Part shown: one piece after another, positions 1 through 8,019 of the stretch | How positions within the stretch are numbered: the stretch's first letter is position 1 | Layout of the letters: every line of letters begins with the position of its first letter | Source of the DNA: an uncultured Eubacteriaceae bacterium | GTDB taxonomy: Bacteria > Bacillota > Clostridia > Oscillospirales > Acutalibacteraceae | Length of the DNA stretch: 12,163 bases | Assembly: GCA_937905915.1 (NCBI GenBank) | Contig: CALCVR010000270.1 | Location: 1-12,163 of the forward strand | Direction: 5' to 3' | Translations under genes and position numbers: made by a program | Notes under the pieces: model-generated | The model's input: the letters and a program-made list of their open reading frames with translations, nothing else | Databases searched by the model: none | What the model was told of the DNA's origin: nothing

Positions 1-3000
1 TCCGCCGTTTTTGAGGGCCTTTACCGGGATAAAGATTCCCTTGGCGCCGGGCTCCATTCCTTGGACGACCGCAGGATCATCCAACACAAGGCCGTTCATT
101 TTGAATCCGGCCATTTTTTTGGAGGCCAACGTTTTATCATCGGCGTGGCGGTCCAGATCCACAGCCGACTCCAAAGCCGGCATGTAAAGAATACCAGCGG
201 GAATAACAGAACCATACCTACTGGAATTTTTCCAAAGGGCGATTAGGTAGATCAGCATCTGCATATTGAGCCCGGCAAGAATGTCGGACAACCGGAATTT
301 TTTCACGCCGGTTTTGTAGTCCACAACTCGGACATAGGATATGCCGTCCTGCTCCATAACATCTACACGGTCGATTTTTCCCTCAACCTGGATGCGTTGC
401 CCGCCGGGAAGAGCCAAAGTGTAGGGGGGAACTTGTCCGTTTGGCCCCACTGACAATTCAAAATCCACAGGCACGAAGGCGCTTTGTGCCAATTCGGTAA
501 ACAGATGTTGGACTAAGGCTAAGCAGGAACGGGTGAAGCGTTTGAGAAGTGCCTTAAAACGGGACGTTTTATCCTCCCAACCGCCTAGATGGGTGCGTAC
601 GTATTGGTCGGTCAGCATTTCAATATTGGAAAGCTGCTGGTCTGTAGGAAGTGCTTCCCAGGCATCGGCGGTAAATTGGGATAGGAGATGCTCCAACAAA
701 AAGTGAGTCATGGATCCGTATTCCAAAGCGTCCACTTCAGCCGGCCGGCGGACATTGGCCTGCATCCCGTATTTGCAAAAATAGGCAAACCGGCAGAGAT
801 GATACTGTTCAATCCGGGTAGAGGACAGGCGCATGGATGCCCCAAACAGCGCTTTTGATTTTTCAGGGTGATGAAAGACAATGGGCGTCCTATCGGCGGC
901 GCGGGTTAAGGATTCCAACCGATAGGCCCATTGAGGGGAACAAGAAAAATAATCCCTCAGAGAGAGAACTTGAGGAGTGTTATCGTTAAAGTGGGCGGCT
1001 AATTGGTCGAAGGCGGGAGATTCCGATTCCACTCGTTCGGTTAGGTCGGGGGAAAGGGTATGGATGGGAAGGGAAGGAAAACACCGGCGGATTTCTGAGA
1101 AAAGGGAGGAAGGAAGAGAGCTCTCTCCGGAAAAATTCTGACGGGTGCAGCTGACATAGAGCCGATGGGAAGGGACTGCTAAAGAAGTATAGGCTAAAAA
1201 TTGTTCTTCGCACGCTCGCTGTTGCGCCGTGTCCGACAGAGGGAGACCGCAGGCTATAAGCTGCCTGCGATCGCTGTCCCCCAGCAGGCCGGACGGCGGG
1301 GCAGAAGCAGGAAATTCCCCCTCATTGGCTCCTATCAAAAAGACCACCTTCACATCGGAGGGACGCATCCGGTCGGCGCTGCCCAATGCAACCTGGTCCA
1401 GTCCCTGTGGAATATGCCCTAAATCACAGGTGGACAGAGCCAGTTGAAGCAACTCCCGAAAACGTGGGACCGTCATTTCAAAGTGGGATAGGGTATCAGC
1501 CGCTTGATCCAAAAGGCCGATGAAGGAATCCCAGGAGCGGTTGAGTTCATCGGCCGCCTGATGTTCCTCCCTGGCTTCCAGATTCTCCACCATGACCCGT
1601 AAAGTTTCAGGCGCGGCGATGTCCTCAAGAAAGTTCCACACCGCTTTGGCCATTTGAGCGCCGTCTCCTTTTAAACGCTGTGCTAGAGAGGCAAGAGGGG
1701 CTATAATCCTCTCGCGGAGACCGTTGATAGCCTCCAAAGCCAGGATGTCCTCCGGCGTTTCTTCATCCACAAAACCACGAGGATTGCCCTGCCAAGGTTC
1801 CAGCCAACGAGGGCCGGAGATCTTCCAGAGCAAAACGTAGTTTTCAAGCCGTGCGACGTCCTCAGCGCAAAGCCCCATCATACCGGTTTTGCAGGCACGA
1901 AGGATGGAACCGGTATCCCATCGGTTGCTCACCGCTTCCAACGCCGACAGCACCGCCTGGGGCAAGGGCTTGGAGGAAACCTCTATCCGCCGGTCGGCAA
2001 AACAGGGGATGCCGTATCGCTTCATGGTTTCGTCCAGGATGCCCAAATAAGGATCCATGGAACGGGTGATGACGGCGATATCCCGATACCGTAGTCCCTC
2101 TTCCCGGACCAGGCGGCGGATAGACCGGGCTACAAAATCCGATTCCTCAAAGGGATCGGAGGCTTCATAAAGGGTAATGGCTGAGGCATCGGATTCACAG
2201 GGGAGGGAATCATACCGAAATACGCTGCTCTCTAATTCTTTCAAACAAGGGGAGGCAAAGCGCAGAGGCCCATCCAAATAAATAGGAGAGGCTATGGGAA
2301 TTTCCATCTCTTTGGCCATGTGACGCAGACGTCTTCCTGTATCAGCCACTGGGGAAAACAGTTCGGTTCCATTGTCGGGATGATCCAACCGGTCGGCGCA
2401 CAGGGGAACCCACAGGTCGGAAACCTGCCCCATCATCTGCCGCAGTACCAGCCATTCCTGGCCAGTAAACCCATTGAACCCATCCAAAAAGACAGTCCAT
2501 CCTTTCAGCAGGGGCTTTTGCAAAAGAAGGTGGGCCAAATGGGTGAGGTCATCCATAGGATCCACATAGCTTTGGGAAATCAAGGCGTCGTAGAGGGACA
2601 ACACTGCCGACAGATCGGACACCTTGGAGCGCAAGGGACCTGATAAGGTTTGGGAAGCGGATGACAACTGATCCGGCGAAATACCGCACATTTTAAATTC
2701 CGCCGAGGCCGAAAGCATGGCTTCCATCATGCCGGGGGTTTGGGCTTGCGGACGGTAGACCGTCAGATGATCCTGCGCCTGGGAGAGGGCCATACTCATA
2801 AGCATAGTCCGGCCGCTGTCGTCCAATCGCCTGCCGGGGATGTCACCTTCCTGTTGTAGCAGACGCTGGGCAAGACGGGTAAAACTGACCACTTGAACCC
2901 TTTGAGCCAATTTGGCTCCCAATTGTGTGAGGAGAGCCCGCTCGCTCTCAAACGAGAACTGTTCTGGAACTAAAAGCATCAATTGCTGCTTACCGTCCTT

Positions 3001-3075
3001 AGCTAGGGAGACGATCTCCTGGCGGATACGGGCAGTTTTTCCAAATCCGGCCCGGCCTAAAATGAGATGAAGCAC
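1..3075 (-). CDS. addB: ATP-dependent helicase/nuclease subunit B (AddB/RexB), C-terminus off window
   Basis: AddB pairs with AddA to form the Firmicutes double-strand-break resection enzyme, which unwinds and degrades DNA ends until it meets Chi. The frame is open for 1025 codons from a GTG start at 3075 that is preceded by an AAAGGAGG ribosome binding site, and it runs off the left edge. Visible landmarks are the N-terminal Walker A (GRAGFGKT, residues 7-14), the family motif LVPEQFSFESERALL just after it, a helicase-fold segment RYRDIAVITR near residue 330, the first iron-sulfur cysteine in YHLCRFAYF (C761), and the nuclease core with GKIDRVD and VVDYKTG (catalytic D919 and K921) followed by LNMQMLIYL. 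The family is usually about 1150 residues, so roughly 100 residues are missing, including the three C-terminal cluster cysteines. All landmarks share one frame, so I see no frameshift. addA would be expected further left. No clear promoter is seen between the upstream terminator and the start. Confidence 0.96.
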   Translation of the reverse strand, partial: MLHLILGRAGFGKTARIRQEIVSLAKDGKQQLMLLVPEQFSFESERALLTQLGAKLAQRVQVVSFTRLAQRLLQQEGDIPGRRLDDSGRTMLMSMALSQAQDHLTVYRPQAQTPGMMEAMLSASAEFKMCGISPDQLSSASQTLSGPLRSKVSDLSAVLSLYDALISQSYVDPMDDLTHLAHLLLQKPLLKGWTVFLDGFNGFTGQEWLVLRQMMGQVSDLWVPLCADRLDHPDNGTELFSPVADTGRRLRHMAKEMEIPIASPIYLDGPLRFASPCLKELESSVFRYDSLPCESDASAITLYEASDPFEESDFVARSIRRLVREEGLRYRDIAVITRSMDPYLGILDETMKRYGIPCFADRRIEVSSKPLPQAVLSALEAVSNRWDTGSILRACKTGMMGLCAEDVARLENYVLLWKISGPRWLEPWQGNPRGFVDEETPEDILALEAINGLRERIIAPLASLAQRLKGDGAQMAKAVWNFLEDIAAPETLRVMVENLEAREEHQAADELNRSWDSFIGLLDQAADTLSHFEMTVPRFRELLQLALSTCDLGHIPQGLDQVALGSADRMRPSDVKVVFLIGANEGEFPASAPPSGLLGDSDRRQLIACGLPLSDTAQQRACEEQFLAYTSLAVPSHRLYVSCTRQNFSGESSLPSSLFSEIRRCFPSLPIHTLSPDLTERVESESPAFDQLAAHFNDNTPQVLSLRDYFSCSPQWAYRLESLTRAADRTPIVFHHPEKSKALFGASMRLSSTRIEQYHLCRFAYFCKYGMQANVRRPAEVDALEYGSMTHFLLEHLLSQFTADAWEALPTDQQLSNIEMLTDQYVRTHLGGWEDKTSRFKALLKRFTRSCLALVQHLFTELAQSAFVPVDFELSVGPNGQVPPYTLALPGGQRIQVEGKIDRVDVMEQDGISYVRVVDYKTGVKKFRLSDILAGLNMQMLIYLIALWKNSSRYGSVIPAGILYMPALESAVDLDRHADDKTLASKKMAGFKMNGLVLDDPAVVQGMEPGAKGIFIPVKALKNGG

Positions 3076-3108
3076 AAAACCCCTCCTTTTTGTGGCTCAA
3101 CAAATGGG

Positions 3109-3142
3109 AAAAAGGCTGCGGGATGATAGATTCCCACAGCCT
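3109..3142 (-). terminator. Rho-independent terminator after the amidohydrolase gene
   Basis: On the minus strand AGGCTGTGGG pairs with CCCGCAGCCT (10 pairs, one of them a U-G wobble) around a 10-nt loop, and the hairpin runs into a tract of five T. It lies between the amidohydrolase stop and the addB start and would close the radical SAM operon. Because no good promoter is seen between it and addB, some readthrough may feed addB. Confidence 0.72.
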
Positions 3143-3191
3143 ATGCTTTCTTGAAATCTGCATGCATGTCCCGTTGGCTGATGCAGTTATT

Positions 3192-3998
3192 CTATTCAGC
3201 CTGCGACGGCATTCCTAAAAGACGCTGGGCATTTTGATACAGGATTTTGGAATGTAACTCCTCCGAAAGCCCGATGGACATCAGACGCTCCACGGCCTTG
3301 CCCTGATCGTCCCAGGGACTGTCGGTGCCGAACAGGATACGGTCAGGATTGAAATTTTTCAGGATGCGCACAATCTGCTCTTCCTTACACCATCCGAAGG
3401 TGAAACAGGTGTCAATATAGACGTCGGTGTCCATGAGATAACGTTCCACATCGTCCCAATACCGCCATCCGCCCAGATGGGCGCAAACAAAACGGCAGCC
3501 CTTGATGTCAGGCAGGATGCGGCGGATGCGCTGGGGCGTGCAGTGGTGGACGTCGGGAAATGCGATGTCCTCCCCGGCGTGGACAATGACGGTCAAATCC
3601 TCCTCGGCCGCTAAAGCGATGGCGCGCACTGCCTTCAAATCGTCGATAAAGAAACCCTGGTAGTCGGGATGCAATTTGATGCCTTTGAGCCCGGCCTCCT
3701 TGATACGGCGGATGTCCCCTTTCAGGTCGTCGCTGTCGGGGTGGACGCTGCCAAAGGAGGTGATGTTGGGCAGCTTGTCGATCTCAGCGGCGAAGCGCAG
3801 GATGGAAGCCGTCTGAGACGGTTTGGTGGCGATAGGCAACACCACTGAATGATCAATGTGGCCACGCTCCATAGAGGAAAGCAATGCGTCAAGCGTTCCG
3901 GGGATGGCGGCTTTAAAATTGGAGTTGCCCTCCAGGATCTCAATGGTGCGCCCGGCGATTTTGTCGGGGAATACATGGGTGTGAAAGTCGATGACCAT
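3192..3998 (-). CDS. TIM-barrel metal-dependent amidohydrolase (Amidohydro_2 / COG2159 type)
   Basis: This is a predicted cytoplasmic hydrolase or decarboxylase of the amidohydrolase superfamily; its substrate cannot be read from the sequence. The metal-site residues appear in the expected order: the N-terminal HxH in DFHTH (H6, H8), KLHP (H110), VIVHAGED (H140), CAHLGG (H174) and the C-terminal aspartate in FGTDSPW (D226). The 268-residue length is normal for a single-domain member. There is no signal peptide. The ATG at 3998 has a GAAGG ribosome binding site about 9 nt upstream. The gene starts 31 nt after the TIGR03936 family gene with no terminator between them, so it is probably the last gene of the radical SAM operon. 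That may be functional or only positional. The family assignment is firm, the function unknown. Confidence 0.9.
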   Translation of the reverse strand: MVIDFHTHVFPDKIAGRTIEILEGNSNFKAAIPGTLDALLSSMERGHIDHSVVLPIATKPSQTASILRFAAEIDKLPNITSFGSVHPDSDDLKGDIRRIKEAGLKGIKLHPDYQGFFIDDLKAVRAIALAAEEDLTVIVHAGEDIAFPDVHHCTPQRIRRILPDIKGCRFVCAHLGGWRYWDDVERYLMDTDVYIDTCFTFGWCKEEQIVRILKNFNPDRILFGTDSPWDDQGKAVERLMSIGLSEELHSKILYQNAQRLLGMPSQAE

Positions 3999-4029
3999 GA
4001 AAAATGCCTTCTTTCAAGAACAAGATGCG

Positions 4030-4692
4030 TTAAACAAAAACTTCCAAATCGGCGTTAAAAATACCATCCCGGATTAGGATGGGCGCTTCAACGGCGACGC
4101 CCGTAGCATTTTCCACCGCTTGGAGAACCAAGGTGGGGTTGATGTTGACGGTTGTGCCGGCCGGCAATGCGAGGCGCAGACGGACGAAATCCTCCGCTTC
4201 CTCCACAGAAAAGCACCGGATGTGGGGCTTTACATCCACTTCCTTCTGCCCGCCTTTTTTGGTGCGCTTGAGGGCGCAGAGGGCAGGACGGGATAGTGCA
4301 TCCGAAAGCAGCGTCGCCGTCTCGTGAACGGTGTGTCCCTGCCGTTGGGCATGTAGCTCATAAGAGGCCCAGGCGATGTCCTTGGCCTTCATCACAGGAG
4401 GGGCGGCGCTCAAAAAGGTGACGTCTTCCGGCATGTGTTCATTGAGGCGCTTTACCGCCTCGTCTAAATTTATCTCTTCCACCAGACGCAGATCCATAGG
4501 TTCCCTTCGGCCGATGACACCCAGGGACAAAGGAAGAGGAAAAGTCAGATAAGGATGAGGATTAAACCCCTCCGTATACCACAGGGGTAGATGGGCCCGG
4601 CGGACAGCCCGGGCCATGCATCGGTTGACGTCTAGATGGGAGATAAAACGGGCAGCGCCCTTTTTTTCAAAAAAGAACCGAATGGGAATCAT
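4030..4692 (-). CDS. TIGR03936 family radical SAM-associated protein (DUF2344)
   Basis: This protein has no radical SAM cysteine motif of its own, but its family is known mainly as the partner of TIGR03960-type radical SAM proteins, and in some genomes the two are fused. The N-terminal signature is clear: IRFFFEKKGAARFISHLD, then GFNPHPYLTFPLPLSLG and a downstream acidic REPMDLRL. The reading frame extends upstream to 4740, but I place the start at the ATG at 4692. It begins the family-typical MIPIRF sequence and overlaps the upstream stop codon by one base (TGATG), with AGGAGG about 12 nt upstream. The protein is 220 residues, cytoplasmic, with no membrane segment. Translational coupling implies a fixed ratio to the radical SAM protein. 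The biochemical role is not established; a link to RNA or ribosome modification is only suggested by the usual neighbourhoods of this pair. Confidence 0.88.
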   Translation of the reverse strand: MIPIRFFFEKKGAARFISHLDVNRCMARAVRRAHLPLWYTEGFNPHPYLTFPLPLSLGVIGRREPMDLRLVEEINLDEAVKRLNEHMPEDVTFLSAAPPVMKAKDIAWASYELHAQRQGHTVHETATLLSDALSRPALCALKRTKKGGQKEVDVKPHIRCFSVEEAEDFVRLRLALPAGTTVNINPTLVLQAVENATGVAVEAPILIRDGIFNADLEVFV

Positions 4693-6524
4693 CAAAAGCA
4701 AGGCCCTCCTTTCAACCGATTGGCGCCGCAGCCGGAGCATTGTAGGCGGCAGTGGGGGGTGGTTTGGCTCTCGTAGGCTTTTTTGGCCTCCCGGATGAGG
4801 AAAGACTTGTCCACCCCGTAGTCCAGATGATCCCAGGGAAGCACTTCGTCAAAGGAGCGGCGGCGGTTTGCGTAAAAAGCAGGATCAATGCCGCACTGCT
4901 CAAAGGCTTCCATCCATTTGTCAAACTGGAAGAATTCCTCCCAGCTGTCAAAGGTGCAGCCTTTGTCAAAAGCCGCTTCCATAACCCGGCCCAGCCGGCG
5001 GTCTCCCCGGGCGAACACCGCTTCCAGGAAGCTTGTCTCAGCGTCGTGCCAGTTGCAGTTGATTTTGCGGGTGGTTAGGGAGGAGACCAGATGCTTTTGT
5101 TTCTCTTTGACCACGTCCATGGGATCCTGGGGTTCCCATTGGAAGGGGGTGAAGGGCTTGGGCACAAAAACGGCGCAGGAGATGGTGACCTGCACGCCCT
5201 TGCCCTTTGGCTTATTGGGATTGCGGTAATAGAGGTCCACAATGCGCTGGCCCAACTGGGCAATGCCGGCTACGTCGTCCAACGTCTCGGTGGGGAGGCT
5301 CAGCATAAAGTACAGCTTGACCGACGTATGTCCCCCTTCAAAGGCGATGCGGCAGGTGCGCATAATCTCTTCCTCGGAAACATTTTTGTTGATGGCGTCC
5401 CGCAGACGCTGAGTGCCGGCCTCAGGGGCAAAGGTCAAGCCGCTTTTGCGGACTTTGTTGAGCTGTTCCAAGAGCTCAGGTGAGAAATTGTCCACCCTTA
5501 GGGAAGGAAGGGATAAATTGACTTTTTCGTCCTCGCTCCATTGCAACAGATCCGGGAGCAGTTTCTTCAGCTGGGAATAGTCGCTGGTAGAGAGGGAGGT
5601 TAGGGAAATCTCGTCGTAGCCGGTGGATTCGCACAGGGCCCGGGACTGCTCCGCAATGACCTGTACGTTCTTTTCCCGGACAGGACGGTAAATAAACCCG
5701 GCCTGGCAGAAGCGGCATCCCCGGATACAACCTCTGAAAATCTCAGTCATGGCCCTATCATGGACCACTTCGATGTAGGGTACCACAAATTTGTCCGGGT
5801 AGTAAGTGGAACTCATATCCTTGACAATGCGCTTTGACACCTTGGCGGGGGCGCCGTCCAGAGGGGTCACCGCCTGGATGGTGCCGTCCTCATGGTAGGA
5901 CACGTCGTACAAAGACGGCACATACACACCGGGGATCTGTGCGGCTGCTTTTAGAAATTCTTGTTTGGTGCTGCCCATCTCTTTGTGCTTGAGGTAAAGC
6001 TCCGCCACTTCCATGTTGACCTCTTCACCTTCGCCTAAGATGAAGGCGTCCACAAAGTCGCACAAAGGCTCCGGATTACAGGCACAAGGGCCGCCGCAGA
6101 TGACCAAAGGCCATAAGTCGCCTCGGTCCTGGGCCCGGATGGGCAGGCCGGCCAGACGGATCATATTTAAAATATTGGTGAAGCTCAGCTCGTACTGAAG
6201 GGTAAAACAGATCCAGTCGAACTGTCCTACGGCATCCCGGCTCTCCAGGGCGAAAAGGGGAATTTGATGTTTCTCCATTTGTTCCTGCATATCCGGCCAC
6301 GGGGCGAAGACGCGTTCGCACCAAATGTCCGGCGACTGGTTGAAAAGGCCGTATAAAATCTTCATGCCCAGGTGGGACATCCCCACTTCATAGACATCGG
6401 GAAAACAAAAGGCAATGCGCATCTTCACCTGGGACGGGTCCTTGAGGATGCAGTTAAGCTCCCCGCCGGAATACCGGCCCGGTTTTTGCACAAGGGGAAG
6501 GATACGATCAATTTCTTGGCGCAT
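4692..6524 (-). CDS. TIGR03960 family radical SAM protein with N-terminal B12-binding-like domain
   Basis: This is a 610-residue cytoplasmic enzyme expected to use a [4Fe-4S] cluster and S-adenosylmethionine. The N-terminal LVQKPGRYSGGELN signature is typical of the family. Residues about 35-180 form the B12-binding-like Rossmann domain (PDVYEVGMSHLG, then VICGGPCACNPEP and ILGEGEE). No DxHxxG cobalamin motif is visible, so actual B12 use is uncertain. The radical SAM CxxxCxxC motif is in RGCIRGCRFCQAG (C266, C270, C273), followed by a TIM-barrel portion to about residue 480. The C-terminus has an extra cysteine group, CRLQCSGCG plus a last cysteine (C592, C596, C599, C609), which could bind a second cluster or zinc. 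The start at 6524 is chosen over 6596 because a GGAGG lies 5-6 nt upstream and the family signature begins there. It is the first gene of its operon. Confidence 0.92.
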   Translation of the reverse strand: MRQEIDRILPLVQKPGRYSGGELNCILKDPSQVKMRIAFCFPDVYEVGMSHLGMKILYGLFNQSPDIWCERVFAPWPDMQEQMEKHQIPLFALESRDAVGQFDWICFTLQYELSFTNILNMIRLAGLPIRAQDRGDLWPLVICGGPCACNPEPLCDFVDAFILGEGEEVNMEVAELYLKHKEMGSTKQEFLKAAAQIPGVYVPSLYDVSYHEDGTIQAVTPLDGAPAKVSKRIVKDMSSTYYPDKFVVPYIEVVHDRAMTEIFRGCIRGCRFCQAGFIYRPVREKNVQVIAEQSRALCESTGYDEISLTSLSTSDYSQLKKLLPDLLQWSEDEKVNLSLPSLRVDNFSPELLEQLNKVRKSGLTFAPEAGTQRLRDAINKNVSEEEIMRTCRIAFEGGHTSVKLYFMLSLPTETLDDVAGIAQLGQRIVDLYYRNPNKPKGKGVQVTISCAVFVPKPFTPFQWEPQDPMDVVKEKQKHLVSSLTTRKINCNWHDAETSFLEAVFARGDRRLGRVMEAAFDKGCTFDSWEEFFQFDKWMEAFEQCGIDPAFYANRRRSFDEVLPWDHLDYGVDKSFLIREAKKAYESQTTPHCRLQCSGCGANRLKGGPCF

Positions 6525-6567
6525 GAGTACCTCCAAACAGTGTGGGTTCATTGAGAATCTTCTTATA

Positions 6568-6596
6568 ACTATACTAAAAACAGCGGTTGTTTTCAA
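6568..6596 (-). promoter_or_regulatory. Sigma-A-type promoter of the radical SAM operon
   Basis: On the minus strand the -35 is TTGAAA (6596-6591) and the -10 is TATAGT (6573-6568), with an exact 17-nt spacer. It lies just downstream of the terminator of the preceding gene and gives a predicted 5' UTR of about 40 nt before the ATG at 6524. Confidence 0.75.
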
Positions 6597-6620
6597 TCCC
6601 TGTCGAATGTACGACGATAC

Positions 6621-6652
6621 AAAAAAGGCGCTGCATTAGGATACAGCGCCTT
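6621..6652 (-). terminator. Rho-independent terminator of the single-TM protein gene
   Basis: On the minus strand AAGGCGCTG pairs with CAGCGCCTT around a 10-nt loop and is followed by a run of six T, two of which are in the stem. It starts about 23 nt after the stop codon at 6676 and insulates this gene from the radical SAM operon promoter just downstream. Confidence 0.87.
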
Positions 6653-6675
6653 CCTCAGCTTACTTGACGGAATTT

Positions 6676-7293
6676 TTATCCGATCAAATCGTCAATATTG
6701 GTTTTGATTTGGATACCGGTCTCGTCGTGGACACGGACGCGATAAGTACACAAAAGATACGGCTCTCCGGCTGTGTCGTACTGCTTGCTGTCCAGCAGCT
6801 GCCCGTTGGTGGAGGAGTAGACATACATATTGAGGGCTTCCAAATTGGTTTTATTGGGGCCGAAAATGGAGTAAATCAACATATCGTCCTTTTTGTACAC
6901 AAAGGTGTGGACGTCGGCCGACGACTGCTGATCGTTGACCAAGGGGATGCGTCCGGAAATGGGCTGGTAACGGCCCAAGGAGCTCCAATTGGTCTCAAAG
7001 CACACAAAGGCGTGACGGCCATCGGTTAACTCCATGATGACATAAATGTAATTGCCGTCGTCTTGGCTGTCCACCAGGGAAGCGTTTTCATAAGCGGGAT
7101 CCTGGCCCGACGCTTCAGCCAGATAAGCCCGGGCGCCGTCCTCCAATTTATCTTTGGCGTAGGTGCTGCTGGCCAAAAAGAGAAAGGCAAACACAATCCA
7201 CAACACAAAGACAATGCCGAGAAAAATCAAGAAATGCTTGGTGCGGATGCCAGATTTCTTTTCTGTTAAAGGGGAGAGTGGGGAACTACTCAT
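6676..7293 (-). CDS. Single-pass membrane protein of unknown function
   Basis: I do not recognise this 205-residue protein. It has a short cytoplasmic N-terminus with basic residues (EKKSGIRTKH, residues 11-20), one strongly hydrophobic segment at about residues 21-43, and a soluble domain of about 160 residues rich in beta-type sequence. By the positive-inside rule the C-terminal domain should be outside the cell, or in the intermembrane space if the protein is made during sporulation. There is no lipobox and no known catalytic motif. The ATG at 7293 has only a weak, distant AGGA as ribosome binding site, and an in-frame TGA four codons upstream prevents extension. The gene has its own promoter and terminator, so it is a monocistronic unit between the M50 protease gene and the radical SAM operon. 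Confidence 0.8.
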   Translation of the reverse strand: MSSSPLSPLTEKKSGIRTKHFLIFLGIVFVLWIVFAFLFLASSTYAKDKLEDGARAYLAEASGQDPAYENASLVDSQDDGNYIYVIMELTDGRHAFVCFETNWSSLGRYQPISGRIPLVNDQQSSADVHTFVYKKDDMLIYSIFGPNKTNLEALNMYVYSSTNGQLLDSKQYDTAGEPYLLCTYRVRVHDETGIQIKTNIDDLIG

Positions 7294-7329
7294 AGCGTCA
7301 ATTCACGTCCTATTTTAAAAGCTCCTTTT

Positions 7330-7358
7330 ATGATACCTGAAACTACGACTAAATTCAA
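7330..7358 (-). promoter_or_regulatory. Sigma-A-type promoter of the single-TM protein gene
   Basis: On the minus strand the -35 TTGAAT (7358-7353) and the -10 TATCAT (7335-7330) are separated by exactly 17 nt. The -35 element overlaps the TGA stop of the upstream M50 protease gene (7355-7357). No terminator is seen between the two genes, so readthrough from the upstream operon is also possible. Confidence 0.6.
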
Positions 7359-7978
7359 CCATGAATCCCCGGACTATACCGCTGGCTTTTGGCAAACAAA
7401 AGGATGAGATAGGTCACGGTGACAAGCAGCGTAATATTAAATCCGCTGCGCAGCATGATGGTAAAGGAGAGAATGGACACCGGCAGCAGTACTATCACCG
7501 ACAACACACAGATAATACGGTTGGACCATTTTTCTTCTAAGAAAAGACAGAGAATACAAAATAATGTCTGCCCGCCATCCAAAGGGGCTACCGGCAATAA
7601 GTTGAATCCCCCCAGCACCAGATTGACGGCAGCCGGCACCGCCATCCATTGGAGGCCCAAGCTTTTCCCAAGGATGCTGAACACAAGAAAAAGAAGAAGG
7701 TTGACCATAGGCCCGGCAAGACACGCCAGAGCTTCTTTGGCATATCCCAGAGAAAGGCCTTTGGAGGTTTCCATGCGCATGCCAAAAGGAAGGAGTTCCA
7801 CTTGAGCAGGGGGGGAACCCAAAAGAGAAAAGGCCAAAAAATGCCCGGCCTCATGAAGAAAGGCCGACCCAATGGTCCACACCGCCATCCCGGACGTGTC
7901 TAAAATGACCGTTACGGCCACCAGTGTGACAAACGTGACGCTGATACGGATACGACATCGGAAAAAAGTAAATTCCAA
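7355..7978 (-). CDS. M50 family intramembrane zinc protease, SpoIVFB-like
   Basis: This is a site-2-type protease that cuts within membranes; the closest known type is SpoIVFB, which processes pro-sigma-K in the mother cell. The zinc site HEAGH is at residues 42-46 and the third ligand is in NLLPVAPLDGG (D134). Their spacing is nearly that of B. subtilis SpoIVFB (HExxH at 43-47, D137). LLPFG and AGP motifs between them also fit. About six hydrophobic segments are visible. At 207 residues it lacks the C-terminal CBS domain of B. subtilis SpoIVFB (about 288 residues). The start is a TTG at 7978 preceded by GAGGTGG. The gene begins 41 nt after the M23 peptidase gene with no terminator, the same order as spoIVFA-spoIVFB. 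The protease class is certain; the specific SpoIVFB role is inferred from context. Confidence 0.88.
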   Translation of the reverse strand: MEFTFFRCRIRISVTFVTLVAVTVILDTSGMAVWTIGSAFLHEAGHFLAFSLLGSPPAQVELLPFGMRMETSKGLSLGYAKEALACLAGPMVNLLLFLVFSILGKSLGLQWMAVPAAVNLVLGGFNLLPVAPLDGGQTLFCILCLFLEEKWSNRIICVLSVIVLLPVSILSFTIMLRSGFNITLLVTVTYLILLFAKSQRYSPGIHG

Positions 7979-7982
7979 GGCG

Positions 7983-7989
7983 CCACCTC
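7983..7989 (-). promoter_or_regulatory. Ribosome binding site that fixes a TTG start
   Basis: GAGGTGG on the minus strand lies 4-5 nt before the TTG at 7978-7976. The next in-frame ATG is codon 31, only eleven codons before the HEAGH motif, and would remove the first hydrophobic segment, so the TTG is the better start. Confidence 0.6.
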
Positions 7990-8019
7990 ACTTTGACAGT
8001 ACCACCATTGTGAAACATA

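Noticed and set aside
61..2643. Several plus-strand open frames of 60-107 codons
   Set aside because: They are antisense to addB, which is open and recognisable through this whole stretch; none has a credible ribosome binding site or family signature.
4692..4740. Upstream extension of the TIGR03936 family gene to 4740
   Set aside because: It would overlap the radical SAM gene by 49 nt and translate its own ribosome binding site; the TGATG-coupled start at 4692 fits the family N-terminus.
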